This document shows positions 16,076 to 24,979 of a DNA stretch of 64,000 nt, piece by piece. Under the pieces are notes generated by a model. It had not been told where the DNA came from. It did not search any database and worked only from the letters and a program-made list of their open reading frames with translations. The stretch comes from Alphaproteobacteria bacterium (lineage in GTDB: Bacteria; Planctomycetota; Phycisphaerae; UBA1845). How positions within the stretch are numbered: position 1 is the first letter of the stretch; every line of letters starts with the position of its first letter. Position numbers and translations under genes: made by a program. The DNA is taken from positions 124,001 to 188,000 of the forward strand of contig JANQQE010000030.1 of NCBI GenBank assembly GCA_028285105.1, read 5' to 3'.

Positions 16076-17971
16076 ATGCTGACGTTTTTGCTCATTGGAT
16101 GGCTTGCTGGATGCGGCGTTGCTGATGATCCGGCTGCTGTTCTTTCTGACGGTGGCGATACGGGTGCGCCTGCTGACGGTTCATCTGACTCGGGTGCGTT
16201 TCGGGCCGTTGGGCAGACCATTTATGTCAAAGCCGATACGCCTTCGCCGATTGCTTTGACTTGTCTGGGTAGTGAGTCTGGTGATCCGGCGATTGAGATT
16301 ACCGCCAAGCCGAAGCATGGTGCGCTTTCCGGCGATGCGCCTCGGTTTGTCTATACGCCTTCCAAGAACTTTACCGGCGAGGACGTTATCCGTTTTCGGG
16401 CGACTCGTGGGAAGGGTTCATCTGACGCGACAATTTCGATTCATGTCAGCGACTGGGTTCCGCCCATCGGTATTCCAGTTCCCGAGTTCGGTATCTTTGA
16501 AACGGTGGCGACGCAGTATGGCGACGCATCGTTCTTCACGCATTTCGTCGACAACACACATCCGCGTTCGACCGACGACGGGAATCCCAACGGTACGCGG
16601 GCGAAACCGCGGTGGAGCATTCCGACCGAACTCGATGCCGGCAGCGTCGTGCTGCTTGCTGGCGGACCTTACAACTATCGCATTGGCGGGACGATACCGA
16701 TTCATGCCAACGGGACGGCTGACCGTTCGGTCATCATCCGCAGTGCCAACCCGGTCACGCCCGTTCGATTTTCCGAAGGCGTGACGATGACGGGCGCGTA
16801 CCTCATCGTCGAACACGTCGTCTTCGATGGCGGTAATCCGTTACTGGTCAAGGAGGGGCCGCACCACATCGCCATCCGTCACAGCGAAGTCACCAACTGC
16901 GGCGGGTCGGCAGTGCAGATTGCCTCGTGGGATGGCAAACCGATCCACGACATCGTCATTTACGACTGCAAGATTCACGGCAATGGCGATGTCAATGCCG
17001 ACTACGATCAGGACTACCACGGCATCGGTGTGGGGGCTGGCGTACACAATCTTTGGGTTGTCGATAACGAACTGTACGCCAACAGCGGTGACGGAATCCA
17101 GATCAATGCAGGTAGCTTTGCGGCTCAGGCTTCGACACATCACATCTACGTCGGGCGAAACGAATCGTACGGTAACAAACAAACCGGCATGTGGTGCAAG
17201 CAAGCCGCCGATGTCATCTTTTCGCAGAATCACTCGCACCATCACGTACCCAGCAACTCATCGCCCGGGGCAGGGATGGGTTGCCAATACGACCCAGAGC
17301 GCATCTGGTTTATCTTCAACCGTATCCACGATTGCGACTTTGGCATCTCGCAAGCAAGCGGAACCGGTAGCGCAGGCGGAGAGAACAGTTATTTTGTTGG
17401 CAACATGATCTACAACATTCGCGACAGCGACGGCGACTTCAACCCGAACACATCATGGTCGAACGCGGGGATTCTCGTGGTCGGTGGGGTGCATCGCAGT
17501 ATTGTCAACAACACGATCGTCCGCGCGGACGGCGGTATCCACGCTGCCGCCACTTATGGTGACTACGTCATTTTGAATAACATCATCGCTGACATCAATC
17601 GCCCAGAGGGAAAGCACGTATTCTTTGAACACGCAGAGCCGGCTGCCAATTCGTCCATTCAGAATTGCTTGTTCTCGCAGCCGAATGATCGCTTACGACT
17701 CATCTGGGGCGGCAGGAACGTGCCAAGCGCTCGAGCGATCGGCGGTTCGCAGAGCCCGCAATCAAAATGCATCGAGGACGACCCGCACTTCATCGATATC
17801 CGTAGGGGTAAGTTGCAACTGCGCGATGACAGCCCGGCAATCGATCACGGTGCGAGCAGTTCGGTCTATGAAGAATTCGAGAATCGTTACAGCATCAGCA
17901 TCATGGTCGACATTGACGGCGTCGCCCGGCCAATTGGTGCCGGGTTTGATGTGGGTGCTGACGAGTTCTAA
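16076..17971 (+). CDS. Beta-helix lipoprotein, paralogue of the giant lipoprotein's C-terminus
   Basis: The frame is open from 16031, but the ATG at 16076 has GGAGG five bases upstream and gives a short lipoprotein signal (MLTFLLIGWLAGC, Cys13). That signal lacks a basic n-region, which is unusual and leaves the longer start possible. Residues 50-128 form an Ig/cadherin-like module (FVYTPSKNFTGEDVIRFRA). From about 130 to 631 it is a right-handed beta-helix aligning along its length with residues 1097-1585 of the lipoprotein at 5614, with shared YDQDYHGI, NSGDGIQIN, GRNE...NKQTG and GAGMG-x-QYDP. The conserved D, H and Q positions suggest a binding or catalytic groove. It is a candidate surface polysaccharide-binding or -cleaving protein; activity unproven. 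Confidence 0.87.
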   Translation: MLTFLLIGWLAGCGVADDPAAVLSDGGDTGAPADGSSDSGAFRAVGQTIYVKADTPSPIALTCLGSESGDPAIEITAKPKHGALSGDAPRFVYTPSKNFTGEDVIRFRATRGKGSSDATISIHVSDWVPPIGIPVPEFGIFETVATQYGDASFFTHFVDNTHPRSTDDGNPNGTRAKPRWSIPTELDAGSVVLLAGGPYNYRIGGTIPIHANGTADRSVIIRSANPVTPVRFSEGVTMTGAYLIVEHVVFDGGNPLLVKEGPHHIAIRHSEVTNCGGSAVQIASWDGKPIHDIVIYDCKIHGNGDVNADYDQDYHGIGVGAGVHNLWVVDNELYANSGDGIQINAGSFAAQASTHHIYVGRNESYGNKQTGMWCKQAADVIFSQNHSHHHVPSNSSPGAGMGCQYDPERIWFIFNRIHDCDFGISQASGTGSAGGENSYFVGNMIYNIRDSDGDFNPNTSWSNAGILVVGGVHRSIVNNTIVRADGGIHAAATYGDYVILNNIIADINRPEGKHVFFEHAEPAANSSIQNCLFSQPNDRLRLIWGGRNVPSARAIGGSQSPQSKCIEDDPHFIDIRRGKLQLRDDSPAIDHGASSSVYEEFENRYSISIMVDIDGVARPIGAGFDVGADEF

Positions 17972-18045
17972 GAATCGACATTGAATGTGGTGACACGGCC
18001 CGCCCTGCTATGGCAAACGCGGTTTTTTGGGCTATCGCCTATTAC

Positions 18046-18073
18046 CGTCATTCCCGCAAACGCGGGAATGACG
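18046..18073. repeat. REP-like palindrome, copy 2
   Basis: CGTCATTCCCGC and GCGGGAATGACG form a perfect 12-pair inverted repeat around AAAC. It lies between the convergent ends of the beta-helix lipoprotein and the methyltransferase, where it could also act as a bidirectional hairpin. A related, less perfect copy is at 10510-10537. Confidence 0.65.
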
Positions 18074-18206
18074 ACAGGGTGTCCGGACACTTTCATGGCG
18101 AGCGCTGTTCCATGGTGGGTTACCGTGAACCCTTTGGTCCGTTCGGAACTGAAAACCAAACTTTAGTTCAAATGTCACTGCCCACAATTCTCGCGTAGGC
18201 GGCGTA

Positions 18207-19091
18207 CTAACTGATTTTTCTGGCCGAGAAAGCAGCATTGCCGTTGGCGTTGGCTTCTACTTTGAAATTCTCGACGCCGAGTTTTCTTAGCGAGCGTCGC
18301 CACCAACCGAGTGTCGGATAGGCCACGCGATGAGAAGCGTGCATTCGACCTTTGACGGGAAGCGTCATCTGGCGATTCGCGATGGTGACGCCGAGTGAGT
18401 TGAGCAACGCAAACGCGCCGAGTACACGACTTCGAAAACGCAACTCCCCCTCAAAGATCCGGCGAAACGCACTGGGAAAAGTCTCTACCTGCACCCAGAG
18501 GATTCCGCCTTTTCGCATCACGTCAGCAACCTTCGGTAAGGTGGCCTGAATGTCCACGTGATTAAACACCAAGCGCGAAAAAACGAAGTCGATCGAGTTC
18601 GGTTCGATGAATTTGTTGAGATTCTCGACACCGGAATTGTGAATGACAGGCGGTTCGATCCCTTCGCAGCGCGCCAACGCCGAACCGAGTTCGACGTATT
18701 CAGGTTGCAACTCCAAACCCACCACCGAATTCGCCGACCGTTGAAATTCCCAAAGCCATCGTCCGAAGCTGCACCCCAGATCGAGTACGTCCTTGCCTTC
18801 GAACATCGACGTTGGCGGTCTGGGCGTGGGCATGGTGCGACCATGATCAACCCAGTTGCAGTATTCCTTTGCTACATTTCCGACGATGTAACCTTGATTG
18901 GTGAGCGTATGGCGTTTGTCGCCTTGTCCGATCAGTCCGAGTTCGCGTGCTTTCAAGGCCGTTTCTTCGGGATAAGCACCAGCCGTATCTTCGCCTTGCT
19001 GACCATAGTACGCATCACGCAGGAAACGCAATAGCACGTCTCCTGAGGGCGGTAGGATAGCCTCTCGGATTTCGGTCAGCGTCGCAGTCAT
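18207..19091 (-). CDS. SAM-dependent methyltransferase, class I
   Basis: This 294-residue protein has motif I in KDVLDLGCSFGRWLWEF at about residues 100-116, followed by GLELQPEYVELG and FVFSRLVFNHVD, the usual class I Rossmann layout. The C-terminal third is basic. It is the last gene of the exopolysaccharide operon, 65 bases after the amidotransferase. It probably O-methylates a sugar of the polymer or a terminal residue; chain-length control by terminal methylation is known in some O-antigen systems but is only a possibility here. Confidence 0.85.
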   Translation of the reverse strand: MTATLTEIREAILPPSGDVLLRFLRDAYYGQQGEDTAGAYPEETALKARELGLIGQGDKRHTLTNQGYIVGNVAKEYCNWVDHGRTMPTPRPPTSMFEGKDVLDLGCSFGRWLWEFQRSANSVVGLELQPEYVELGSALARCEGIEPPVIHNSGVENLNKFIEPNSIDFVFSRLVFNHVDIQATLPKVADVMRKGGILWVQVETFPSAFRRIFEGELRFRSRVLGAFALLNSLGVTIANRQMTLPVKGRMHASHRVAYPTLGWWRRSLRKLGVENFKVEANANGNAAFSARKIS

Positions 19092-19156
19092 TTTTGTCGT
19101 ACTCGAACGTACCTCTCTCTATCGGTCCTTAAGGCCTTCCCGTTCAGATCAGCCGC

Positions 19157-21127
19157 TCAGGTCAGTGCAGATGCCTTCGGTGCGGGTGCTTGAACCGATT
19201 CCCTCGCCCCGCCACGCAAGTCACGAATGGTATATTCGGACCCGTCGGTGATGCCATCCTCGATGTACATGCGATGCCACGCTTCCAAGGCAATCACGCT
19301 CCAGAGTTGCAGCGAGTAGTCGCGATGTCCGGCAAGGTGTTCGGATACCATTTTCTCGACGCCTGACGGATTGAGAACCCCTGTCCTGGCCACATGTTCT
19401 TTCGAAAGAAATCGCGTCACGAATTCCTGCAACTCGCCTTTGAACCATTGTCCGATGGGCGAGTCGAACCCAACCTTTTTGCGTTCGGCGATATCCTTGT
19501 CGATCCACTGCGTCGCGACAGTTTTGAAAATGTGCTTGCTCCTCGTGCCTTTGATGCGGTACTTCGCCGGTAGGCTGGTGACGAAATCGACCAGTTCAAA
19601 GTCGCACAACGGGGCGCGCACCTCCAGTCCGCCGGCCATACTCATGCGATCCATGTAGCAAAGCTGATATTCGGGCAGATACCCGTTCACATCCACATCG
19701 GTGACCCGCTGCATGAACCGACGACCGTCATCGGCACACAGAATGTCACGCAGAAACGCATCGCCCGCCGGATCATAGGCCTCGTTCTTGACTGCGTCTG
19801 CAATCAATCCATCGCGCACCTCTGCGGACAGCATGCTCACCCAACTGAGATACGCTTCTGGCAATGGCAATGTACCCCCGCTTACGAAACGTTTGGCGCG
19901 CTTGGCGAATCTACTGCCGGTCGTCGACTCAGGCCAACGGTTGACAATTCGCTCGACGATGCCCTTCCTCATCCAAACGGGTAGCCATCGATAATATTGC
20001 AACATTCTGACGCCACCATGGCGCGGGTACCCATAAAAAATCTCGTCGCCACCGGTCCCGCCGACGGCTACCTTGACGTGCTTTCGGGTGAACTGGCTGA
20101 GCAGGTATACCAGTACTGAGGTGGGCTCTCCGTGGGGTTCGTCGTAGTGCCACAGAATTTTTGGAAGCAACTCTATACTCGATACCGGACCAAGGATTAG
20201 TTCGTGATGTTTCGCGCCGAGGTCTTCGGCGACTTTGTGGGCGTAGTTGAGTTCGTTGAACCCTTCGGCAAGGCCCTCATAACCGACGGCGAACGTCTGC
20301 ACGTTGGCTTCGTGTTTGCGCATCAACGCGACCATGACAGAAGAGTCCAACCCCCCGCTGAGAAACGCCCCGACTTCGACATCGCTCTTAAGACAGAGGC
20401 GTACTGACTCGTCGAGTCGTTCGCTCAACTCGGTGCAGGCGTCCGCGAATGACAGGTCCGATCGCTGCGTCTGCGTCCGCTGCCAATACCGCCGAACTTC
20501 GGACTTTCCATTTTCCCAAACGAGCATTTCACCCGGGGCGAGTTTTTGGACTCCGGAATAAAACGTACCGGGCGCGGGCACGTACCCGGCCGCTAAAAAT
20601 TGGCATACGGCTTGCGGACTGACCGCACGATGATGCTGCGATTGCAAGATCGTTTTGGGTTCGGAACCGAACAGAATCTGCTGACCGTCGATCTTGTAAT
20701 ACAGCGGCTTCTCGCCGATCCGATCGCGGGCCAGCACCAGTCGGCGACGATTGGAATCCCAGAGAGCGATGCCGAACATGCCACGCAGGTGCGTTGCGAA
20801 ATCCAATCCGTGCTCTTCGTACAGGTGGACGATCGTCTCGGTATCACTCGCAGTCGAAAAACGATGCCCCGCAGATTTGAGCTGATTGGTTAATACTTGG
20901 TAGTTGTAGATTTCACCGTTGAAGACAACACGCAACGTGCCATCCTCGTTGGTCATGGGTTGCTTGCCGGTTGTCAGATCGATGATACTTAAGCGCCGCA
21001 TCGCCAGACCGACGCCGTCGGCGACAAAGAATCCATCTTCATCCGGACCGCGGTGTTCGATGCTCGCGCACATACGCTTCAAGAGCGCTTCATCGTTGAA
21101 CCCGACATATCCCGTGATACCGCACAT
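19157..21127 (-). CDS. asnB: Asparagine synthase-like glutamine amidotransferase
   Basis: This 656-residue protein has an N-terminal Ntn-type glutaminase domain with Cys2 as nucleophile (MCGITGYVG) and RRLSIIDL. The synthetase domain has the ATP pyrophosphatase loop AFLSGGLDSSVMVAL at about residues 255-270. Members in exopolysaccharide loci are thought to amidate a uronic acid or other carboxyl group of the polymer rather than to make free asparagine. The gene lies two bases after the GT4 stop, so it is surely operonic. The gene symbol indicates the family only. Confidence 0.9.
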   Translation of the reverse strand: MCGITGYVGFNDEALLKRMCASIEHRGPDEDGFFVADGVGLAMRRLSIIDLTTGKQPMTNEDGTLRVVFNGEIYNYQVLTNQLKSAGHRFSTASDTETIVHLYEEHGLDFATHLRGMFGIALWDSNRRRLVLARDRIGEKPLYYKIDGQQILFGSEPKTILQSQHHRAVSPQAVCQFLAAGYVPAPGTFYSGVQKLAPGEMLVWENGKSEVRRYWQRTQTQRSDLSFADACTELSERLDESVRLCLKSDVEVGAFLSGGLDSSVMVALMRKHEANVQTFAVGYEGLAEGFNELNYAHKVAEDLGAKHHELILGPVSSIELLPKILWHYDEPHGEPTSVLVYLLSQFTRKHVKVAVGGTGGDEIFYGYPRHGGVRMLQYYRWLPVWMRKGIVERIVNRWPESTTGSRFAKRAKRFVSGGTLPLPEAYLSWVSMLSAEVRDGLIADAVKNEAYDPAGDAFLRDILCADDGRRFMQRVTDVDVNGYLPEYQLCYMDRMSMAGGLEVRAPLCDFELVDFVTSLPAKYRIKGTRSKHIFKTVATQWIDKDIAERKKVGFDSPIGQWFKGELQEFVTRFLSKEHVARTGVLNPSGVEKMVSEHLAGHRDYSLQLWSVIALEAWHRMYIEDGITDGSEYTIRDLRGGARESVQAPAPKASALT

Positions 21128-21129
21128 GA

Positions 21130-22449
21130 CTATGCCATACTCCGAAGGATTTCATCCCAACGCGAAACGACCGTCGGTGTTTCGTATTTGCTTGCCGACG
21201 TGCGGGCGTTTTGCGAGAACTCGGCCCAACGTGCTTCGTCTTCGATGAGTTTGCTCATGCCAGCCGCAAAATGCTCTGGCGTTCGTTCGTCGATGAGGAA
21301 GCCGTTTTCCCCATCGGTGACGAGATCGCCAAGGTCGCCAACATTCGAGACGACGGCTGGCAAACCGCAGGTCATCGCTTCCATCAGTGACAACGCCAAC
21401 CCTTCCGAGTCTGACGTCAGGACGAATGCTTTTGACCGATTCAAGAAAGCTCCGACATCGCTTTGGTGGCCGAGGAATTCGACACGGTCGGCGATGCCCA
21501 ACTCCGTCGCCAACGATTCAAGTGCTACGCATAATTCGCCGTCGCCGACGATGGCGGCTCTCGTATTGGGATGATCTTTGGCGACGATTACAATTGCTCG
21601 CAGGTAGTGGTCAATTCGTTTGATGGGGCTTAACCGGGCTACGAGGATGAATTCAAAGTCGCGCGAATCGTTCGCAAAGTTAAACCGCTCGGCATTGATC
21701 GCACCGGAAACGACTTCGCAGCGCGATGTCACATTGTGGTCGCGATAGAACTGTGCAGCGCTCGTGCCCATCGTGATGATCAGATCGAAGCGGCGGACGG
21801 CTTTTAGAAGGCTGGCTTCGACTTTGGCGTCGGGTGTTTCCAGCCTGCAAAACAAGCGGTTTTCGGCCCAAATGCCACCGCCCAGAACCTCCATCGGCCC
21901 GCCCACGCAGAAATACAGCGCTCGGGAACCGGCGAATCGAGCGACCAACTGGGCGATTAATCCATTGAGCAGCAGATGAAAGCCGCCCACCCATGCCGGC
22001 CTGCGCCTCAGCGCCACCCACATGAATGTCATCAATCGCGACGGCACACCGCCAATGACTTTCCGCAACCATTTGGGTGGTGCAACGACTTCGACATCAT
22101 CCGATGGCGCGGCATCGAACGTCGTGACCAGCAGCAGTTTGCGACACTTCGACGAGGCCGCCAACGGTGCCACATGGGCGTTGAGCCAGTTGTCGGAGTA
22201 GAACGTTCCGGTCAATAGAATCTCAACCGGTTCGTCAGCCGCAACGGCTTTCGGCCTTCGTCCGAAGAAACCGGCAATAGCAACGCACCCATGGTATGAA
22301 ACCAGAAACGTACGAATAACCCAACGCCAAATGCCTCGCCGGATGCGCTGCCCCAAACCGACCTTGGCATATGCATCACCTTCAAGGGGCGGCAAGACCA
22401 ACGTCGAATCGGTCGAACGCACTTCGGTTGTTTGGGCCAATGTGGTCAC
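21130..22449 (-). CDS. Glycosyltransferase family 4
   Basis: This 439-residue enzyme is taken from a GTG at 22449 that overlaps the previous stop as GTGA, the same coupling used elsewhere in this operon. A GTG at 22476 would add nine residues. The donor half has FILVARLSPIKRIDHYL and the E-x7-E motif in SDSEGLALSLMEAMTCGLP. It is one of three GT4 enzymes of the main exopolysaccharide operon and presumably adds one sugar to the lipid-linked repeat unit at the cytoplasmic face. Confidence 0.88.
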   Translation of the reverse strand: MTTLAQTTEVRSTDSTLVLPPLEGDAYAKVGLGQRIRRGIWRWVIRTFLVSYHGCVAIAGFFGRRPKAVAADEPVEILLTGTFYSDNWLNAHVAPLAASSKCRKLLLVTTFDAAPSDDVEVVAPPKWLRKVIGGVPSRLMTFMWVALRRRPAWVGGFHLLLNGLIAQLVARFAGSRALYFCVGGPMEVLGGGIWAENRLFCRLETPDAKVEASLLKAVRRFDLIITMGTSAAQFYRDHNVTSRCEVVSGAINAERFNFANDSRDFEFILVARLSPIKRIDHYLRAIVIVAKDHPNTRAAIVGDGELCVALESLATELGIADRVEFLGHQSDVGAFLNRSKAFVLTSDSEGLALSLMEAMTCGLPAVVSNVGDLGDLVTDGENGFLIDERTPEHFAAGMSKLIEDEARWAEFSQNARTSASKYETPTVVSRWDEILRSMA

Positions 22450-23807
22450 CGCTGCGGAAACTCCAATCGCGTCCACGGTATCGAAACGCTTTGTCGACCG
22501 GTGGTGTCGGCAGCATTCTTGACGATTCCGGCCACTTCTTCGCCATCGATGCGAACGCGCGTTTGCTCGGGGTCGGGCGTATAGAATGTCATCCCCTCAA
22601 GGTCGCGGTCGATGATTGAGGGCAGGGTTTCGTACCGGTTACTAGTTGTGTCTATGTCGATGACAACTGAATCGTCGATTCGCCTGGCGGTAAATCCGAT
22701 CTCGTCTTTCGCACGACTATATCCCAGCAACCGGCGCGTCGTCGTCACATACACATCGCCCTCCGCTTGCCTGGCCGCCAACCTCCTGAATCCTTCGATC
22801 GCGGTAGGACCAAGCGGTACAGTTGAATTTGAATCAGACTTACCCAGGTGCGTATACAAAACGCAGCCGCCCTCACGCTCGACAAGTTGATCGAGCATTC
22901 GTTGCGTCAGCACATCACCGATGCCCCACGCCGTATCGTGCGAACTCACACCGCCCCAATGCGGATTACAGCGGAGAAATTCGTAGACCGGCTGACCGTC
23001 GCGCAACTTCGCTCGCGTTAAAATACGGTTGGGTGCATGCATGGCGTACTTCTGGCTGCCCGCTCGACTTAGCAATTGCTTGGTCAGTTCCTTGGCGAAC
23101 GTTTTGCCTGAAGCGAACGGGTGGGCGGACGACAGAATTCCACTCAATCTTGGCGGTACATTCTGCCCGAGCACGCTGCTGACCCGACATCGCCAGACGT
23201 ATTGCACGCCATGTTTGATCGTCAAGTCCGCATGGTATGCCGGCGACGACGTCACATCGCCCTCGCCCAACATGACTTCGCCATCGAAATTGGTAACGGC
23301 TCGGGCGTGATCGATCCAGACGTCGATGTGGCATCCGTTTTGTTCGAGTTCATCGAGTGCTCGTTGGGCGTGTTCGCGGGTGGTTGCGAGGTCGCCAAAG
23401 GAATGCAGGCAATCGATGTGCCCGCTGCGGATAAGCGACTGCACCATTGATCTGCCGGCGTCGTCGGTGTTCCAATAGGCGAACTGGTTGGCGGCCATGT
23501 CGAAGTAAATGGTGTTGCCGACTTCCAGCCCGAGTCCCTCGCCCATCGGCGTTCTGCGGGTTGTGTTGAGGAATTCGGCGGTGTCCCAGTAGGACTTGCG
23601 ATCGGGCGTTTCGTCAAGGTCGCTACAGACAGCCAGCATTGCGCGGTATGGGTACGGCCAGTGTCGCATGGTGACACTTTTTACCGCTTCCCCATCGCGC
23701 GCGGTCGCCGCTGTTTCCATGTGCGCCTGACTACCCAAACCGTTTGCTCCGGCATTGCACGTTGTTACGGGTACGCCCGTCGTTCTTACCTGGGTCCGCA
23801 CCGTCAT
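22446..23807 (-). CDS. Polysaccharide deacetylase-like protein
   Basis: The frame is open up to 24071, but the ATG at 23807 overlaps the preceding stop as TGATG and is the likely start, giving 453 residues. YRAMLAVCSDLDETPDR, then CLHSFGDLATTREHAQRAL and VWIDHARAVTNFDG, recall the NodB-like barrel with Asp and His metal ligands. A conserved block around HWGGVSSHDTAWGIGD and YTHLGKSD follows. There is no signal peptide, so it acts in the cytoplasm if the start is right. It may de-N-acetylate or otherwise hydrolyse a sugar intermediate. The relation to true deacetylases is distant and the activity is not certain. Confidence 0.65.
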   Translation of the reverse strand: MTVRTQVRTTGVPVTTCNAGANGLGSQAHMETAATARDGEAVKSVTMRHWPYPYRAMLAVCSDLDETPDRKSYWDTAEFLNTTRRTPMGEGLGLEVGNTIYFDMAANQFAYWNTDDAGRSMVQSLIRSGHIDCLHSFGDLATTREHAQRALDELEQNGCHIDVWIDHARAVTNFDGEVMLGEGDVTSSPAYHADLTIKHGVQYVWRCRVSSVLGQNVPPRLSGILSSAHPFASGKTFAKELTKQLLSRAGSQKYAMHAPNRILTRAKLRDGQPVYEFLRCNPHWGGVSSHDTAWGIGDVLTQRMLDQLVEREGGCVLYTHLGKSDSNSTVPLGPTAIEGFRRLAARQAEGDVYVTTTRRLLGYSRAKDEIGFTARRIDDSVVIDIDTTSNRYETLPSIIDRDLEGMTFYTPDPEQTRVRIDGEEVAGIVKNAADTTGRQSVSIPWTRLEFPQR

Positions 23808-24979
23808 CAGCCGCTCCGCCCCGTATCGTTTCCGCTTGCGGCAAGGGCCTGCGTACCGCGAACAGCTCGCAAATAGACCTCGCGTGTCCGCGTTGCAACT
23901 TTGGCGGGGTGAAATCTCGCCTTGGCAATCTCGCGCGATTCGTCGCCCATTTTCCTGCGAAGTTCGTCGTTGGATATCATCTGATGCAAGCGCATCGCAA
24001 TGTCTGACGGATCGTTTGGATCGACGAGGAAACCGCTCTCGCCATCGCGAAGCATGTAGGGCATGCCGCAACGATTCGATGTCACCACCGGTACGCCTGC
24101 CGCCATCGATTCTTCAATGCCCATCGGCGAACCTTCCTCGAAGGACACCAGCGAAAACACTGCCGCCTCCGACAGGTTCTTCTTGACGCCGATCGAATCG
24201 ATCTCGCCGAGCAACTTCACCTGATTTTCCAACCCGCACGCGGCAATTCGATCCTGCATTCGTTTGAAATACTCTTGATCCGTCGCACGGCCGGCCAGCC
24301 GCAACTCGGCTTCGACGCCCTGCTTTTCGAGAAGCGCGACAGCATCAATGAGCGCGATCGGATTCTTGCGCTTGTTCAATAGCGCGGCGGAGAAAATCAC
24401 GTTGGACTGTTCGTTACGCTCGATACCGAAGAACGATTCGTCGATGGGGTTGTCGATGTCGTGAATGATCCCGGTGGCGATGCCATTCAATCGTTCGCGC
24501 ACGTATGGGCTGATCGAAATGATGTGCGGTTGATCGGCCCAGCCAGCCAGCTCAACTTTCTTCCAAAGCTTCGACCGAATGCGTGAGAACCGCTGCCCGC
24601 TGTAGATCGTATCTTCGTGGATAAACCCATGAATCGTAAAGACGCGCGGGATGTTGAGTCCCTTGACCATCAGACCGTAAGTGTCGTGGGCATGAATGAC
24701 ATCCGGCTTGAGTTCTTCGATGTATTGAAGCACCGCCTGACGCCCGGGACCCGTAAAGTGTCGAAGCGTCTTGCTCGCCGTCCAGGGCAGTCGATGAATC
24801 GTCGCCCCTTCCCACGCTTTCATTTCGGCAGACGCACACTCGCGATCGGTGGTCACGACGTGAACATCCAAGTCGTCGGAGGCGGCTAACCCCCGCGTCA
24901 GTTGAACGCTGACGGCTTCGACGCCACCGTGGGGACGGAGCGGATCGCGCGGAAACGATGTGGCCATTGCAACTTTCAT
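23807..24979 (-). CDS. Glycosyltransferase family 4
   Basis: This 390-residue GT-B enzyme starts MKVAMATSFPRDPLRPHGGVE, with the Gly-rich acceptor loop typical of the family. The donor half has VIFSAALLNKRKNPIALID and the E-x7-E motif in SFEEGSPMGIEESMAAGVPVV. Its start overlaps the stop of the upstream GT4 as ATGA and its stop overlaps the next start as TGATG. It is part of the repeat-unit assembly set of the exopolysaccharide operon. Confidence 0.9.
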   Translation of the reverse strand: MKVAMATSFPRDPLRPHGGVEAVSVQLTRGLAASDDLDVHVVTTDRECASAEMKAWEGATIHRLPWTASKTLRHFTGPGRQAVLQYIEELKPDVIHAHDTYGLMVKGLNIPRVFTIHGFIHEDTIYSGQRFSRIRSKLWKKVELAGWADQPHIISISPYVRERLNGIATGIIHDIDNPIDESFFGIERNEQSNVIFSAALLNKRKNPIALIDAVALLEKQGVEAELRLAGRATDQEYFKRMQDRIAACGLENQVKLLGEIDSIGVKKNLSEAAVFSLVSFEEGSPMGIEESMAAGVPVVTSNRCGMPYMLRDGESGFLVDPNDPSDIAMRLHQMISNDELRRKMGDESREIAKARFHPAKVATRTREVYLRAVRGTQALAASGNDTGRSG

